Part shown: one piece after another, positions 1-9,185 of the stretch
How the letters are laid out: each line of letters begins with the position of its first letter
Numbering within the stretch: position 1 is the first letter of the stretch
Origin: Massilia sp. Root418
Lineage (GTDB): Bacteria > Pseudomonadota > Gammaproteobacteria > Burkholderiales > Burkholderiaceae_D
Assembly: GCF_001425265.1 (NCBI RefSeq)
Contig: NZ_LMEC01000025.1
Coordinates: 308,185-372,184 of the forward strand
DNA length: 64,000 nt
Direction of reading: 5' to 3'
The notes under the pieces: generated by a model
Database searches by the model: none
What the model saw: the letters and a program-made list of their open reading frames with translations, nothing else
Told to the model about the DNA's origin: nothing
Translations under genes and position numbers: made by a program

Positions 1-1080
1 CATGCCGGCGATGTAGTCGGCGATTTTGCGCGCCTGCGCAGTGGCGTCGCCGGAGGCGTCCACGTAGTCGGGCGGTAATAGCACCGGGTCGGCCATGAAG
101 GCGTCGAACAGCTCGCGCAGGATGCGGCTGGCTTTCACGCGCATGCGGTTGACCTTGTAGTGCCGGTACAGGTTGGCGCGCAGGAAGCGCTTGAGCTCGG
201 TGGCGTCCTTGCGCATCTGGTCCGAGAAACGGATCAGCGGCGGCGCCCGGCGCACGTCGTCCAGGCTTTTCGGCGCGGCGTCCAGCAGCAGCTGGCCGGA
301 GGTGGCCAGCAGGTCGTCGGCCAGCGCGGTGATCAGGCGGCGCAGGGTTTCATAGATGGCGCGCCGGCCGCTCAGGCCGGGATGCGCGCGCTGCACGTCA
401 TGCCACAGGCGGGCGAAGAAATCCACCTGCTCCAGCTGTTCTATCGTGATGAGGCCGGAGCGCAGGCCGTCGTCGATGTCGTGGCTGTTGTAGGCGATCT
501 CGTCGGCCAGGTTGGTCAGCTGCGCCTCCAGCGAAGGCTGGGTGCGGTCGATGAAGCGCTGCGCCACCGGCCCCAGCAGCCGGGCGTTGGCCAGCGAGCA
601 GTGCTTGAGGATGCCCTCGCGGGTTTCGAACATCAGGTTCAGGCCGTCGAAGGCGCCGTACTGCTCCTCCAGCGTGTCCACCACGCGCAGGCTTTGCAGG
701 TTGTGCTCGAAGCCGCCGTGCTCCTGCATGCACTCGTTCAGCACGTCCTGGCCCACGTGGCCGAAGGGCGTGTGGCCCAGGTCGTGCGCCAGCGCCACCG
801 CTTCCACCAGGTCCTCGTTCAGGCGCAGGTTGCGCGCGAGCGAGCGGCCCACTTGCGCCACTTCCAGGCTGTGCGTGAGGCGGGTGCGGAACAGGTCGCC
901 CTCGTGGTTGAGGAAGACCTGGGTCTTGTACTCCAGCCGCCGGAAGGCGGTGGAGTGAATGATGCGGTCGCGGTCGCGCTGGTACTGGCTGCGCGAGGCG
1001 TGCGGGGTTTCCGGGTAGCGGCGCCCCACGCCCTGGTCCGAATGCACGGCGTAGGGGGCGAGGTGGGCTTCGCTGCTCAT
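1..1080 (-). CDS. dgt: Deoxyguanosinetriphosphate triphosphohydrolase (dGTPase), C-terminus cut by window edge
   Basis: An open frame runs from the ATG at 1080 to the window edge, giving 360 residues without a stop. The family hydrolyses dGTP to deoxyguanosine and triphosphate in the cytoplasm using an HD-domain metal site. Visible HD ligands are H70 (in RLTHSLEV) and H99-D100 in AHDLGHTPFGH, with a later Asp in YNSHDIDDGL. The N-terminus (residues 1-50, ending IIHSTAFRRLEYKTQVF) matches the shorter, non-E. coli class of dNTPases. The ATG overlaps the aroKB stop codon, which implies translational coupling. The missing C-terminus lies outside the window, so integrity cannot be judged. Confidence 0.93.
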   Translation of the reverse strand, partial: MSSEAHLAPYAVHSDQGVGRRYPETPHASRSQYQRDRDRIIHSTAFRRLEYKTQVFLNHEGDLFRTRLTHSLEVAQVGRSLARNLRLNEDLVEAVALAHDLGHTPFGHVGQDVLNECMQEHGGFEHNLQSLRVVDTLEEQYGAFDGLNLMFETREGILKHCSLANARLLGPVAQRFIDRTQPSLEAQLTNLADEIAYNSHDIDDGLRSGLITIEQLEQVDFFARLWHDVQRAHPGLSGRRAIYETLRRLITALADDLLATSGQLLLDAAPKSLDDVRRAPPLIRFSDQMRKDATELKRFLRANLYRHYKVNRMRVKASRILRELFDAFMADPVLLPPDYVDASGDATAQARKIADYIAGM

Positions 1081-2747
1081 CATTGCGTCTGTACGCAGGC
1101 GGCCAGGGTTTCCAGCAGCAGTTCCTGCGGCGCGTTGGTGATGCTGGGGCTGCCCAGCGGTTTCAGCAGGATGAACTTGATGGCGCCGCCTTCGTTCTTC
1201 TTGTCCACCTCCATCAGCTCCAGCCAGCGCGCGGTGCCGAGGTCCGGCGCCACGGTGGGCAGGCCGGCGGCGGCCACCAGCGCGCGCACGCGCTGCACGG
1301 TGTCCTTGTCGACCAGGCCCATGCGGCGCGACAGGTCGGCCGCCATCACCATGCCGCAGCCGACCGCTTCGCCATGCAACCAGTTGCCGTAGCCCAGGCC
1401 GTTTTCAATGGCGTGGCCGAAGGTGTGGCCGAAATTGAGAATGGCGCGCAGCCCGCCCTCGCGCTCGTCCTGGCGCACCACGTCGGCCTTGATTTCGCAG
1501 GAACGCGCGATGGCGTAGGCCAGCGCGCCCTTGTCGCGCGCCACCAGCAGGCCGATGTTGGCTTCGATCCAGTCGAAGAATTCCGCGTCGATGATGGCGC
1601 CGTGCTTGATCACCTCGGCCAGGCCGGCCGACAGTTCGCGGTCCGGCAGGGTTTCCAGGGTGGAGGTGTCGGCGATCACCACGCGCGGCTGGTAGAACGC
1701 GCCTATCATGTTCTTGCCCAGCGGGTGATTGATGCCGGTCTTGCCGCCCACCGAGGAATCGACCTGGCTCAGCAAGGTGGTCGGCACCTGGATGAAGTCC
1801 ACGCCGCGCATATAGCTGGCGGCCGCGTAGCCGGTCAGGTCGCCGATCACGCCGCCGCCCAGCGCCAGCAGCGTGGTCTTGCGGTCGGCCTTGGCCGCCA
1901 GCAGGGTGTCGAACACCGTCATCAGGCTGTTCCAGGTCTTGTACTCTTCGCCGTCCGGCAGGATGATCTCGATGATGTCCTTGCCATGCGCCTGCAGCGC
2001 GCTGCGCACGGTGTCCAGGTAGAGCGGCGCGACGGTGGTGTTGGTGACGATGGCGACCTTGCTGCCGGTGACATGGCGCGCCAGCAGTGCGCCGTCCGCC
2101 AGCAGCGACGGTCCGATGGAGATGGGGTAGCTGCGCTCGCCCAGCTCGACGTTCAGGAGGATGGTGGTTTGTTCGTTCATCGATGATTGTGCCGTGGTGA
2201 CACAGTTGGGCGCAGCCTGGCAAGCCAGCGCGTCCAGCTGGTTCAGAATTGAGTGAACCATCGATTGTACGTTAGGTCGGCCGGTATCGACGATGATGTG
2301 GGCCATTTCCTCGTACAGCGGCTCGCGCTGGGCCAGCAGTTCCTCCAGCTTTTTGCGCGGGTCGGCCGTCTGCAGCAGGGGGCGGTTCTTGTCGTGTGCG
2401 GTGCGGGCCAGGATGCTGTTGATGCTGGCGCGCAGGTAGATCACGGTGCCGCGCTCGCGCAGCAGGGCGCGGCTGTCCGGGTTGAGGATGGCGCCGCCGC
2501 CGGTGGCCAGCACCAGGCCCTGCTGGGCGGTCAGCTCGCGGATCACGTCGGCTTCCCGGCGGCGGAAGCTCGCTTCCCCCTCGATCTCGAAGATCCACGG
2601 AATGGAGGCGCCGGTGCGGGCCTCGATCTCGTGGTCCGAGTCGACGAAGGTCAGGCCCAGTTTGCGGGCAAGGATGCGGCCTATGGTGGTCTTTCCCGCC
2701 CCCATCAGTCCGACCAGAAATATATTACTGCCGTAAGTATCAGCCAC
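1080..2747 (-). CDS. aroKB: Bifunctional shikimate kinase / 3-dehydroquinate synthase (AroK-AroB fusion)
   Basis: One 555-residue frame covers two shikimate-pathway enzymes. Residues 1-175 are shikimate kinase: Walker A GLMGAGKT (13-20), shikimate-binding DSD near 36-38 and the GGG loop at 83-85. Residues 190-555 are 3-dehydroquinate synthase: NAD-binding LGGGVIGDLTGY, PTTLLSQVDSSVGGKTGIN, and metal ligands in AEVIKHGAI and NFGHTFGHAIE. Between them is only a short linker with no stop codon. M190 (ATG at 2180) matches the usual AroB start, but no Shine-Dalgarno is visible before it, so one fused protein is likely. Internal initiation remains possible. The start used is GTG at 2747, chosen because it puts the usual AroK N-terminus in register. 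Confidence 0.9.
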   Translation of the reverse strand: MADTYGSNIFLVGLMGAGKTTIGRILARKLGLTFVDSDHEIEARTGASIPWIFEIEGEASFRRREADVIRELTAQQGLVLATGGGAILNPDSRALLRERGTVIYLRASINSILARTAHDKNRPLLQTADPRKKLEELLAQREPLYEEMAHIIVDTGRPNVQSMVHSILNQLDALACQAAPNCVTTAQSSMNEQTTILLNVELGERSYPISIGPSLLADGALLARHVTGSKVAIVTNTTVAPLYLDTVRSALQAHGKDIIEIILPDGEEYKTWNSLMTVFDTLLAAKADRKTTLLALGGGVIGDLTGYAAASYMRGVDFIQVPTTLLSQVDSSVGGKTGINHPLGKNMIGAFYQPRVVIADTSTLETLPDRELSAGLAEVIKHGAIIDAEFFDWIEANIGLLVARDKGALAYAIARSCEIKADVVRQDEREGGLRAILNFGHTFGHAIENGLGYGNWLHGEAVGCGMVMAADLSRRMGLVDKDTVQRVRALVAAAGLPTVAPDLGTARWLELMEVDKKNEGGAIKFILLKPLGSPSITNAPQELLLETLAACVQTQ

Positions 2748-2772
2748 TATGATCCAATGTTCGGTTAAGCGG

Positions 2773-2792
2773 GCACCGGCCGGGGCCGGTGC
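2773..2792 (-). terminator. Perfect GC-rich hairpin between the Ig-like lipoprotein gene and aroKB
   Basis: Two 9-bp arms (GCACCGGCC and its complement) are separated by two bases. The hairpin lies 14 bases after the lipoprotein stop codon and 25 bases before the aroKB GTG. No U-run follows on the minus strand, so it may be a pause or Rho-type site, or a transcript stabiliser, rather than an intrinsic terminator. Confidence 0.45.
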
Positions 2793-2805
2793 CGCAGCCG
2801 CCTCC

Positions 2806-5085
2806 TTACGGGCAGCTGAACCGCAGTTTAAACGGATAACTGGTCACATTGTTGCGTGGCGTGGTGATAGTCACGTTGAAAGTTGCATTTAGTGCCGTCA
2901 GGCAAGGTTTGGGCTGCACGCTGCCCACCGTCACCGTGTGGAAGGAGCCCTGGCGGATGCTGTTGTTGTCGATGCCGGTGCCGCTGCTGGCATCGCCGCT
3001 GGCGATGTGGGCGAACACGTTTTGCACCGTGCTGGGCGACACACCCGTGGCGGCCGCGTTGACCGGGTTGGAAATGTCCACCCGGGTGCCGGCCGGCATG
3101 GGGTTGTTGTTGATGTCGTTGATCTGCAGCGTGAACACGCGCGAATCGTTGGCGCCCACGGTGCCCAGGTCGTATTCGGCGCCGGTCAGGCGGACCGGCG
3201 TCGGGCTGGCGGTGTCGGCGAACCACACATTGTCGGCGAAGCTGCCGCTCAGGAAGATGCCTATCTTCGAGAACAAGGTGGTCACGCCGTCGGTGGTGCT
3301 GGCGCAGATCGAGGCCAGGCCGGTGCGGGTACTGTCGTTGCTCACGCCGGCGGCGCTGCCGGTATTGCACGGCGTGGCGGGCGTGTTGGCCGGGGCCGTG
3401 CGCGGGTTCTGGGTGCGGAAGTCCACCGAGCAGCCGCCGTTGACGGTGTTGCAGGCGCCCTTGCTGGACGAGCCCACCGAGGCCAGGTTGCTCTGGAACA
3501 CCACCGGCAAGCCGTCCGGCACCGGATTGCCGAAGCCGTCCGCCACCATGATGCTGACGCTGGTGGCCGGCGTAACCGGGCCGCTGTCGAAGGTCCAGCC
3601 TTCCACGTTCGGGCTGCCCACGCTCAGCGAGAACGCTTGCTGCACCGCCGCGCCGGTGGTGACGACGATGGAATCGGACAGGGTCGACACGCTGGGATTG
3701 CTGGCCAGGGTGGCCTGCACGCGGAACGAGGTGGCCTTGGTGCCGGAGTTGACGGTCATGATGACGTCGCCGTTGGCGTCGGTGCTGTCGCTGGTCTTGT
3801 TGATGGTCACGTCCGGCGAGGCGGTGGTGAAGTTGACCAGCTGGGCCGCCAGCGGCTTGCCGAAGATGTCCACCACGCGGAAGGTCAGCGTGGCGGTCTC
3901 GGTACGGCCGAAGCCGCCCTTGCCCTTGATGACGATGGACTGGTTGACCGGGGTGGCGCCGACGAACTGGATCGAGGCGGCGGCCGGGCTGGCGATGGCC
4001 AGGTTGGCGGTGACCGATTTCGGGGTCGACGAGCCGCTGTTGAGGGTGGCGGTGATCACGTCGTTGTTGCCGCAGCCCTGGTCGCGGAACACCACCTGCG
4101 CGGTGCCGTTGCTGGTCGGTGCGCTGGAGGCCAGCGTGGCCTTGCCGGCGGTGACGCAGGCCGAGCTGAAGGAAATATTCATCTGCTGCTCGGTGTACTT
4201 GACCGCACCGGCCAGCACGTCGACCGAGATCACGGTGGAACCGTAGGCGCCGATGCTGCCCGGCGACAGGCGCAGCGCGCTCAGCGCCACGTCGGTGGCG
4301 CCCACCGTGAAGTTGGCGGCAGCCGACACGGCCGCGCCATCCACGCTGGAGGAGACGGTGACGGTGCCGGCGCCGCTGGCGACCAGGCTGGCCGGACGCA
4401 TGGTGGCGTCGGCCACGCCGTTGGCGTCGGTCAGGGTGGTGCCGGCCGACGGCGAGAACGCCACCAGCGAGCTGCTGGCCACGAAGGTCACCAGCGCATT
4501 CGGCACCGGCTTGCCGTCCTTGTCGCGCACGGTGGCGCGCGCGGTCAGCGGGGCAACGCTGGAGAGCGAATTGCTGGCCGCGCCGCTGCTGCTGAGCAAG
4601 GCCAGCGACATGGACGGCGCCTGCACCGGCGTGCCCGCCACGACCTGGATCTTCTTTTCGGCCGAGGTGACGCCGCCGGCGGTGGCGGTGATGGTGATGG
4701 TGCGCAGCGCGCTATCGCCCTTGGTGTTCAGCTTGGCGGTCACGGTGCCGCTGGCGTCGGTGGTGCGGGTGGCGGCCGCGATGGCGCCCGAGCTGGCCTT
4801 GAAATCAACGGTCTGGTCGGCCATGACGTTGTTGTTGGCGTCCTTGACCACCACGGTCAGCGTGACTTCGGTACCGTCCGCGCCGGAGGAGGCGATGGTG
4901 TCGGCGCTCGACACCAGCACCACGCTGGTCACCTTGGCAGTGCTGCCCGGCGTGGTGCCGGTGCCGCCGTTGGTGCTGCCGGGGTTGCCGCCGCCGCCGC
5001 CGCAGGCGGCCAGCAGGCCGGCGCACAGCGATAAGGCCAGCCATTGTTTCATTTTTTTCATCATGCTGCTTTCCGTTGTAAACAT
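2806..5085 (-). CDS. Ig-like-domain (Big_1-type) outer-membrane lipoprotein
   Basis: This is a 759-residue exported lipoprotein. The N-terminus has a basic start, a hydrophobic stretch and a lipobox LLAAC followed by a Gly run and a Ser/Thr/Gly-rich linker. Repeated beta-sandwich units follow, of the bacterial Ig-like domain 1 (invasin-type) kind, for example VTLTVVVKDANNNVMADQTV with TTDASGTVTAKL. The last 250 residues carry scattered Cys and are less repetitive. Start ATG 5085 is preceded by GAGG at 6-nt spacing; MKKMKQW a few codons on is an alternative. It begins 20 bases after pilQ and is probably co-transcribed, which suggests a surface, adhesion or pilus-related role. That role is inference; substrate or partner is unknown. 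Confidence 0.82.
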   Translation of the reverse strand: MFTTESSMMKKMKQWLALSLCAGLLAACGGGGGNPGSTNGGTGTTPGSTAKVTSVVLVSSADTIASSGADGTEVTLTVVVKDANNNVMADQTVDFKASSGAIAAATRTTDASGTVTAKLNTKGDSALRTITITATAGGVTSAEKKIQVVAGTPVQAPSMSLALLSSSGAASNSLSSVAPLTARATVRDKDGKPVPNALVTFVASSSLVAFSPSAGTTLTDANGVADATMRPASLVASGAGTVTVSSSVDGAAVSAAANFTVGATDVALSALRLSPGSIGAYGSTVISVDVLAGAVKYTEQQMNISFSSACVTAGKATLASSAPTSNGTAQVVFRDQGCGNNDVITATLNSGSSTPKSVTANLAIASPAAASIQFVGATPVNQSIVIKGKGGFGRTETATLTFRVVDIFGKPLAAQLVNFTTASPDVTINKTSDSTDANGDVIMTVNSGTKATSFRVQATLASNPSVSTLSDSIVVTTGAAVQQAFSLSVGSPNVEGWTFDSGPVTPATSVSIMVADGFGNPVPDGLPVVFQSNLASVGSSSKGACNTVNGGCSVDFRTQNPRTAPANTPATPCNTGSAAGVSNDSTRTGLASICASTTDGVTTLFSKIGIFLSGSFADNVWFADTASPTPVRLTGAEYDLGTVGANDSRVFTLQINDINNNPMPAGTRVDISNPVNAAATGVSPSTVQNVFAHIASGDASSGTGIDNNSIRQGSFHTVTVGSVQPKPCLTALNATFNVTITTPRNNVTSYPFKLRFSCP

Positions 5086-5105
5086 AGATAACCTCAATGG
5101 CAACA

Positions 5106-7337
5106 TTATCGGGCCGAGAGCCGCTCGGCGACAATCTTCGGCGTGATAAAGACCAGCAATTCCGTCTTGTCGTTGGTGCGCGAATCGGTGCGGAACAGAT
5201 AGCCCAGCACCGGCACGTCGCCCAGCAGCGGCACCTTGCTCACGGTGTTGCGCTCGATCTGCTGGTAGATACCGCCCAGCACCACCGTGCCGCCGTTGTC
5301 GACCATCACCTGGGTCTTCACGTGCTTGGTGTCGATGGCGAAGCCGGCCCGGGTTTCCTGGCCCACGCTGTCCTTGTTCACGTCCACGTCGATCACCACG
5401 TTGCCGTCCGGCGTGATCTGCGGCGTCACTTCCAGGCGCAGGTTGGCCTTGCGGAACACGATGGAGGTGGCGCCGCTGCTGGTGGCCACCTGGTAAGGCA
5501 GCTCCAGGCCCTGCTCGATGATGGCCACCGCCTTGTCGGCTGTCACCACGCGCGGGCTGGACACGATCTTGCCGGTGCCATCGGCCTCCAGCGCCGACAG
5601 CTCCAGGTTCAGGAAGCGGTTGGCAGCCGAGGAGAACAGGCTGATGGCCAGGCTGCCGGCGGCGGCGCCGTTGATGGGCGCGGCCGGCAGGTTGACGAAC
5701 TGGGTATTGTTGAAGCTGTCGTTGGCGTTGGCGATGCTGACCTGGCCGGTGGTCTGGCCCACGCCGGTCAGGTTGCCGCCGATGCCGATGCGGGTGTTGC
5801 CGCCGCCCAGCTGGTAGCCCGAGTCGCCGCCGCGGATGGTGCGCATGTCGGCAAAGCCCAGCTTGGCGCCCAGGTTGCGGGTGAAGGAATCGCTGGCTTC
5901 GACAATGCGGGCTTCGATCAGCACCTGCTTGGAGGCGATGTCGGTCTTGGCGATCAGCTTGCGGATATCGTCCAGCTTGGAGGCGATGTCGGTGACGAAC
6001 AGCTGGTTGGTGCGCGGCTCGATGATGGCGCTGCCGCGCCGCGACAGCACGCGGTTCTTGGCGTCGGCCCCGCTGTCCAGGCCGAACACGGTCTTGAACG
6101 ATTCCGCCTTCTGGTAATTGAGCTGGAAGATTTCCGATTTCAGCGGCTCCAGGTCGGCGATCTGGGCGCGCTGCTCCAGCTCCAGCTTTTCCTTGGTCAG
6201 CAATTCTTCCTTGGGGGCGATCCACAGCACCGAACCGTTCTTGCGCATGTCCAGGCCCTTGGCCTGCAGCACCACGTCCAGCGCCTGGTCCCACGGCACT
6301 TCCTTCAGGCGCAGGGTCAGGTTGCCGGCCACGCTGTCGCTGGTGATGATGTTCAGGCCGGAGATGTCGGCAATCGCCTGCAGCGCGGCGCGCACTTCCA
6401 CGTTCTGGAAGTTGAACGACAGCTTCTCGCCGCGGTAGCCCTGGGTGCCCTGGGTCAGCTTGTTGGGGTCTTCCTTGATGGGCTTGACGTCCACCACCAG
6501 CTGGGTGTCGCTCTGGTACACGCTCTGTTCCCACAGGCCCTTGGCGTCGATGGTCATGCGCACGTTGTCGCCCTGCGGCACGGTGGTGATCTGCGACACC
6601 GGCGTGCCGAAGTCGGTCACGTCCAGGCGGCGGCGCAGCGATTCGGGCAGGCCGGTCTTGAGGAAATCGATCACCAGGCCGGCGGCGGTGGGCCGCACGT
6701 CGACCGCCACCTGGCTGTTGGGCAAGTCCACCACCACGCGGCCTTCGCCGTTGGCGCCGCGGCGGAAGTCCAGGTCGCGCAGCTGCTGCTTGCCGGGCGG
6801 CAGCGCGGCCTGCGCCGGCGCGGCCGGCTTGACCGGCAAGCCCTTGGCATCGACCGCCGTGGCCAGGCCGCCGGAACCGTCGATGGTGAGGATGACGGCG
6901 TTGCCGTCGATGGCGGTAGCGTAGTTCAGGCTGCGCTTCAGGTTGAACACCAGGCGCGAGCGTTCGCCGGCCTGCACCACGTTTACGCTGCGCAGCTCGC
7001 CCTGGTTGATGTCCTGGGTGGTCTTGCCGGTGGCGTTGACGGTGGCGCCGAAGTCGAGCGCGATGCGCGGCGGGCTGGTGATGGCAAAGCCGATCGGCAA
7101 TTTTTCCGGCGCATTCTTCAGTGCGATCTTGACGATCACGTTGGCGCCCTGCTGGTTGGTGGTGATGGACTCGATGGCGTTGCCCGGCTGGGCCAGCGCG
7201 CGGGACGGCGCCAGCAAGGCGCAGCACAGCGCCAGCAGCGGGACCATCGCCATCAGCGCAGCCAGCGCGGGGGCCGGCATCCGCTGGCGGAACGCGGCAG
7301 TGCGCCGTTGGAACGCGGCAGTGTTAAGGGGCTTCAT
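5106..7337 (-). CDS. pilQ: Type IV pilus secretin PilQ
   Basis: This 743-residue outer-membrane secretin is the channel through which the type IV pilus leaves the cell. A signal peptide ends near ALAQPGN (about residue 50). Two AMIN-type domains follow (for example PPRIALDFGATVN, then LRDLDFRRG...VVVDLP), which bind peptidoglycan. Next are an STN/N0 domain (SFNFQNVEVRAALQAIADISGLNI), an N1 domain, and the C-terminal secretin domain with VPLLGDVPVLGYLFR and ELLVFITPKIV. It overlaps pilP by 4 nt and is the last pil gene. Length and domain order are normal for the family. Confidence 0.96.
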   Translation of the reverse strand: MKPLNTAAFQRRTAAFRQRMPAPALAALMAMVPLLALCCALLAPSRALAQPGNAIESITTNQQGANVIVKIALKNAPEKLPIGFAITSPPRIALDFGATVNATGKTTQDINQGELRSVNVVQAGERSRLVFNLKRSLNYATAIDGNAVILTIDGSGGLATAVDAKGLPVKPAAPAQAALPPGKQQLRDLDFRRGANGEGRVVVDLPNSQVAVDVRPTAAGLVIDFLKTGLPESLRRRLDVTDFGTPVSQITTVPQGDNVRMTIDAKGLWEQSVYQSDTQLVVDVKPIKEDPNKLTQGTQGYRGEKLSFNFQNVEVRAALQAIADISGLNIITSDSVAGNLTLRLKEVPWDQALDVVLQAKGLDMRKNGSVLWIAPKEELLTKEKLELEQRAQIADLEPLKSEIFQLNYQKAESFKTVFGLDSGADAKNRVLSRRGSAIIEPRTNQLFVTDIASKLDDIRKLIAKTDIASKQVLIEARIVEASDSFTRNLGAKLGFADMRTIRGGDSGYQLGGGNTRIGIGGNLTGVGQTTGQVSIANANDSFNNTQFVNLPAAPINGAAAGSLAISLFSSAANRFLNLELSALEADGTGKIVSSPRVVTADKAVAIIEQGLELPYQVATSSGATSIVFRKANLRLEVTPQITPDGNVVIDVDVNKDSVGQETRAGFAIDTKHVKTQVMVDNGGTVVLGGIYQQIERNTVSKVPLLGDVPVLGYLFRTDSRTNDKTELLVFITPKIVAERLSAR

Positions 7338-7876
7338 TTGTGGTTCTCCTTGCTTTCCTGCAGTTCCAGCTTCGACATGCGCTCAACCCAGTCGCCGGTG
7401 GCGTCCTGGACGATTTCCTTGACGTTCACGGCATCCTCGGTGATGCCGGTGATGAGGCCGAAGTTCTGGCCCACGTGCTGGCCGGCGCGCACCTGGTACA
7501 CCGATTTATCCACTTGCAGCAGGGCGTACATCACCCTGCTCTTTTCCAGCGTGCCCACCATCTTGACGGTGTCGAGCGGGAAGGTTTCGAGGAATTCCTT
7601 GCGCCGGTCCATGTCCGGCTTGAGCCCGCCGCCCGGCTTGCGGTCCAGCCGCGCCAGCTCGGCCAGCAGCTTGTTGGGGCTGAAGGGGTCGATTTCCTGC
7701 TGCGCCGCGTAGGCGAAGGGAATGAAGGTCTTGGGTTCGCTGATCGGCGTCACGGCGACCTGGGCCGAGCTGTCGACCTGCTTCATCCAGTCGCGCACTT
7801 CCTGCACGTTGCTGTCGCCGCAGCCGGCCAGGACCAGCGCGCCGGCCAGCGCGGCGATGAGATGGCGGATGCTCAT
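7334..7876 (-). CDS. pilP: Type IV pilus inner-membrane lipoprotein PilP
   Basis: This 180-residue protein has a short signal peptide and lipobox LVLAGC (lipidated C19). The C-terminal beta domain, from about residue 90 (MVGTLEKSRVMYALLQVDKSVYQVRAGQHVGQN), is typical of PilP. In the family it links the PilNO inner-membrane platform to PilQ across the periplasm. It overlaps pilO upstream and pilQ downstream by 4 nt each, as expected for a translationally coupled pilMNOPQ operon. Confidence 0.95.
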   Translation of the reverse strand: MSIRHLIAALAGALVLAGCGDSNVQEVRDWMKQVDSSAQVAVTPISEPKTFIPFAYAAQQEIDPFSPNKLLAELARLDRKPGGGLKPDMDRRKEFLETFPLDTVKMVGTLEKSRVMYALLQVDKSVYQVRAGQHVGQNFGLITGITEDAVNVKEIVQDATGDWVERMSKLELQESKENHK

Positions 7877-8535
7877 TTTTTGGCCGCCTTTTTCTTGTCG
7901 GCGGCGGCCTTGCGCTGCGCCGCCACTTCCTCGGGGTCCAGGTAGCGGAAGGTCTTGGCCACCGCGTCCAGGGTCAGGTTGCCGTCCTTGCCGGCCGTCA
8001 GCGCCATATTGTTCAGTGTAACGATGCGCGGCAGGTTGGCCATGTCGCTGGCGAAGGCGCCCACGTCATGGTAGTTGCCGGTCACCTTGATATCGATCGG
8101 CAGCTCGGCGTAATAGTCGCGCACCACCACCTGGCCCGGCTTGAACAGCTCGAACTGCAGGCCGCGCCCGAGGCCGGCCTGGTTGATGTCCGACAGCAGC
8201 GCGGCCATCTCGGCCTTGCTCGGCAGCTGCTTTTGCAGGCGCTCCACGTACTGGTCCACCTGGTGCTTCTGCGCGCGCAGCGCGTCCAGGTTGACCGCCT
8301 GCTGGGTCTTGAGGGTGTATTCGCCGCGCAGGCGCTGCTCTTCCGCCGCCAGCGCTTCCTGGGTGTCGAACTGGCTGCTCCAGTAGGCAAAATAGCCCAG
8401 CACGGCCACCGCCGCCACCATGGCCACCGCGCACAGGATGCGCGGCGCCAGCGGCCACTGGCCCGGATGGCGGCCGCTCAGCCCGCGGAACTGCTCGGCC
8501 AGCGCGGCACTTGCGTCTTTCAGGTCGATCGCCAT
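7873..8535 (-). CDS. pilO: Type IV pilus inner-membrane protein PilO
   Basis: This 220-residue protein has an N-terminal cytoplasmic segment, one membrane helix at about residues 30-52 (ILCAVAMVAAVAVLGYFAYW), a periplasmic coiled coil and a PilO fold (YYAELPIDIKVTGNYHDVGAFASDMANLPRIVTL). It pairs with PilN in the pilus alignment complex. The C-terminus is Lys/Ala-rich. It starts 8 bases after pilN and overlaps pilP. Confidence 0.95.
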   Translation of the reverse strand: MAIDLKDASAALAEQFRGLSGRHPGQWPLAPRILCAVAMVAAVAVLGYFAYWSSQFDTQEALAAEEQRLRGEYTLKTQQAVNLDALRAQKHQVDQYVERLQKQLPSKAEMAALLSDINQAGLGRGLQFELFKPGQVVVRDYYAELPIDIKVTGNYHDVGAFASDMANLPRIVTLNNMALTAGKDGNLTLDAVAKTFRYLDPEEVAAQRKAAADKKKAAKK

Positions 8536-8543
8536 GGCCGCCC

Positions 8544-9185
8544 TCAGCTTCCGGCCGCAGCCGTTGCAACGGCGCCGGGCTTGGCGCCCTTGCCGTCTGG
8601 TTTGCCATCGGCCGGCTTGTCCTTGTCGCGCGGGCGCTTGATACTGACGATCATGTTGAATTCCACTACTTTCTTGGCGGTCCGCCCCTGGCCCAGGCCG
8701 GTGGACTTCACTTCAATCAGGTCCGGCTTTTCCAGCCAGGGCGAAACGCCGGCCACATTGCGCAGCAGCTCCGAGACGCGCTCCTGCGACTGCGCGTAGC
8801 CCAGCAGCGTCACCTTCTGGCCGTCCTGCTTGAAGGCCTTCAGGTACACGCCCGGCGGGGTCTGCTTGACCAGTTCGTCCAGCAGGTAGACCGGCTGGTT
8901 GCGGTCGCCCTGCAAATCCTCCACGGCCTGCTGGCGCGCTTTCAGCGCCTGGATTTCCTGCTTCAGGGTGGCGATCTCGGCGATTTTCTTGTCCAGCACC
9001 ACGATGGCATCCTTGATGACCTTGTTGCGCTGCTCCTGGATGGAGATGGCGCGCGCGTTGTAGCCGCCCACCACCAGCACGATGGCCGCGCCGACCAGCG
9101 CGCCCAGCACCAGCAGCGCGTAGAAAGCGGACTTCTTTTGCCTGCGCTTGGCCTCGCGGTGCGGCAGCAGATTGATATGGATCAT
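8544..9185 (-). CDS. pilN: Type IV pilus inner-membrane protein PilN
   Basis: This 213-residue protein begins with the conserved MIHINLLPHREAK tail that binds PilM. One membrane helix follows (about residues 22-44), then a coiled coil and a periplasmic fold. The C-terminal 30 residues are Lys/Asp/Pro/Gly-rich and probably disordered. The start codon overlaps the pilM stop by one base. Confidence 0.95.
   Translation of the reverse strand: MIHINLLPHREAKRRQKKSAFYALLVLGALVGAAIVLVVGGYNARAISIQEQRNKVIKDAIVVLDKKIAEIATLKQEIQALKARQQAVEDLQGDRNQPVYLLDELVKQTPPGVYLKAFKQDGQKVTLLGYAQSQERVSELLRNVAGVSPWLEKPDLIEVKSTGLGQGRTAKKVVEFNMIVSIKRPRDKDKPADGKPDGKGAKPGAVATAAAGS

Noticed and set aside
5086..7227. The Ig-like lipoprotein frame stays open upstream to 7227 through pilQ
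   Set aside because: The upstream part is an Arg/Gln-rich shadow of pilQ. The lipoprotein signal peptide and a Shine-Dalgarno fix the start near 5085.
5097..7712. An 871-codon open frame on the plus strand opposite pilQ and pilP
   Set aside because: Its translation is low-complexity Gly/Val/Ala/His/Gln-rich text typical of antisense frames in high-GC genes. pilQ and pilP on the other strand are unambiguous.
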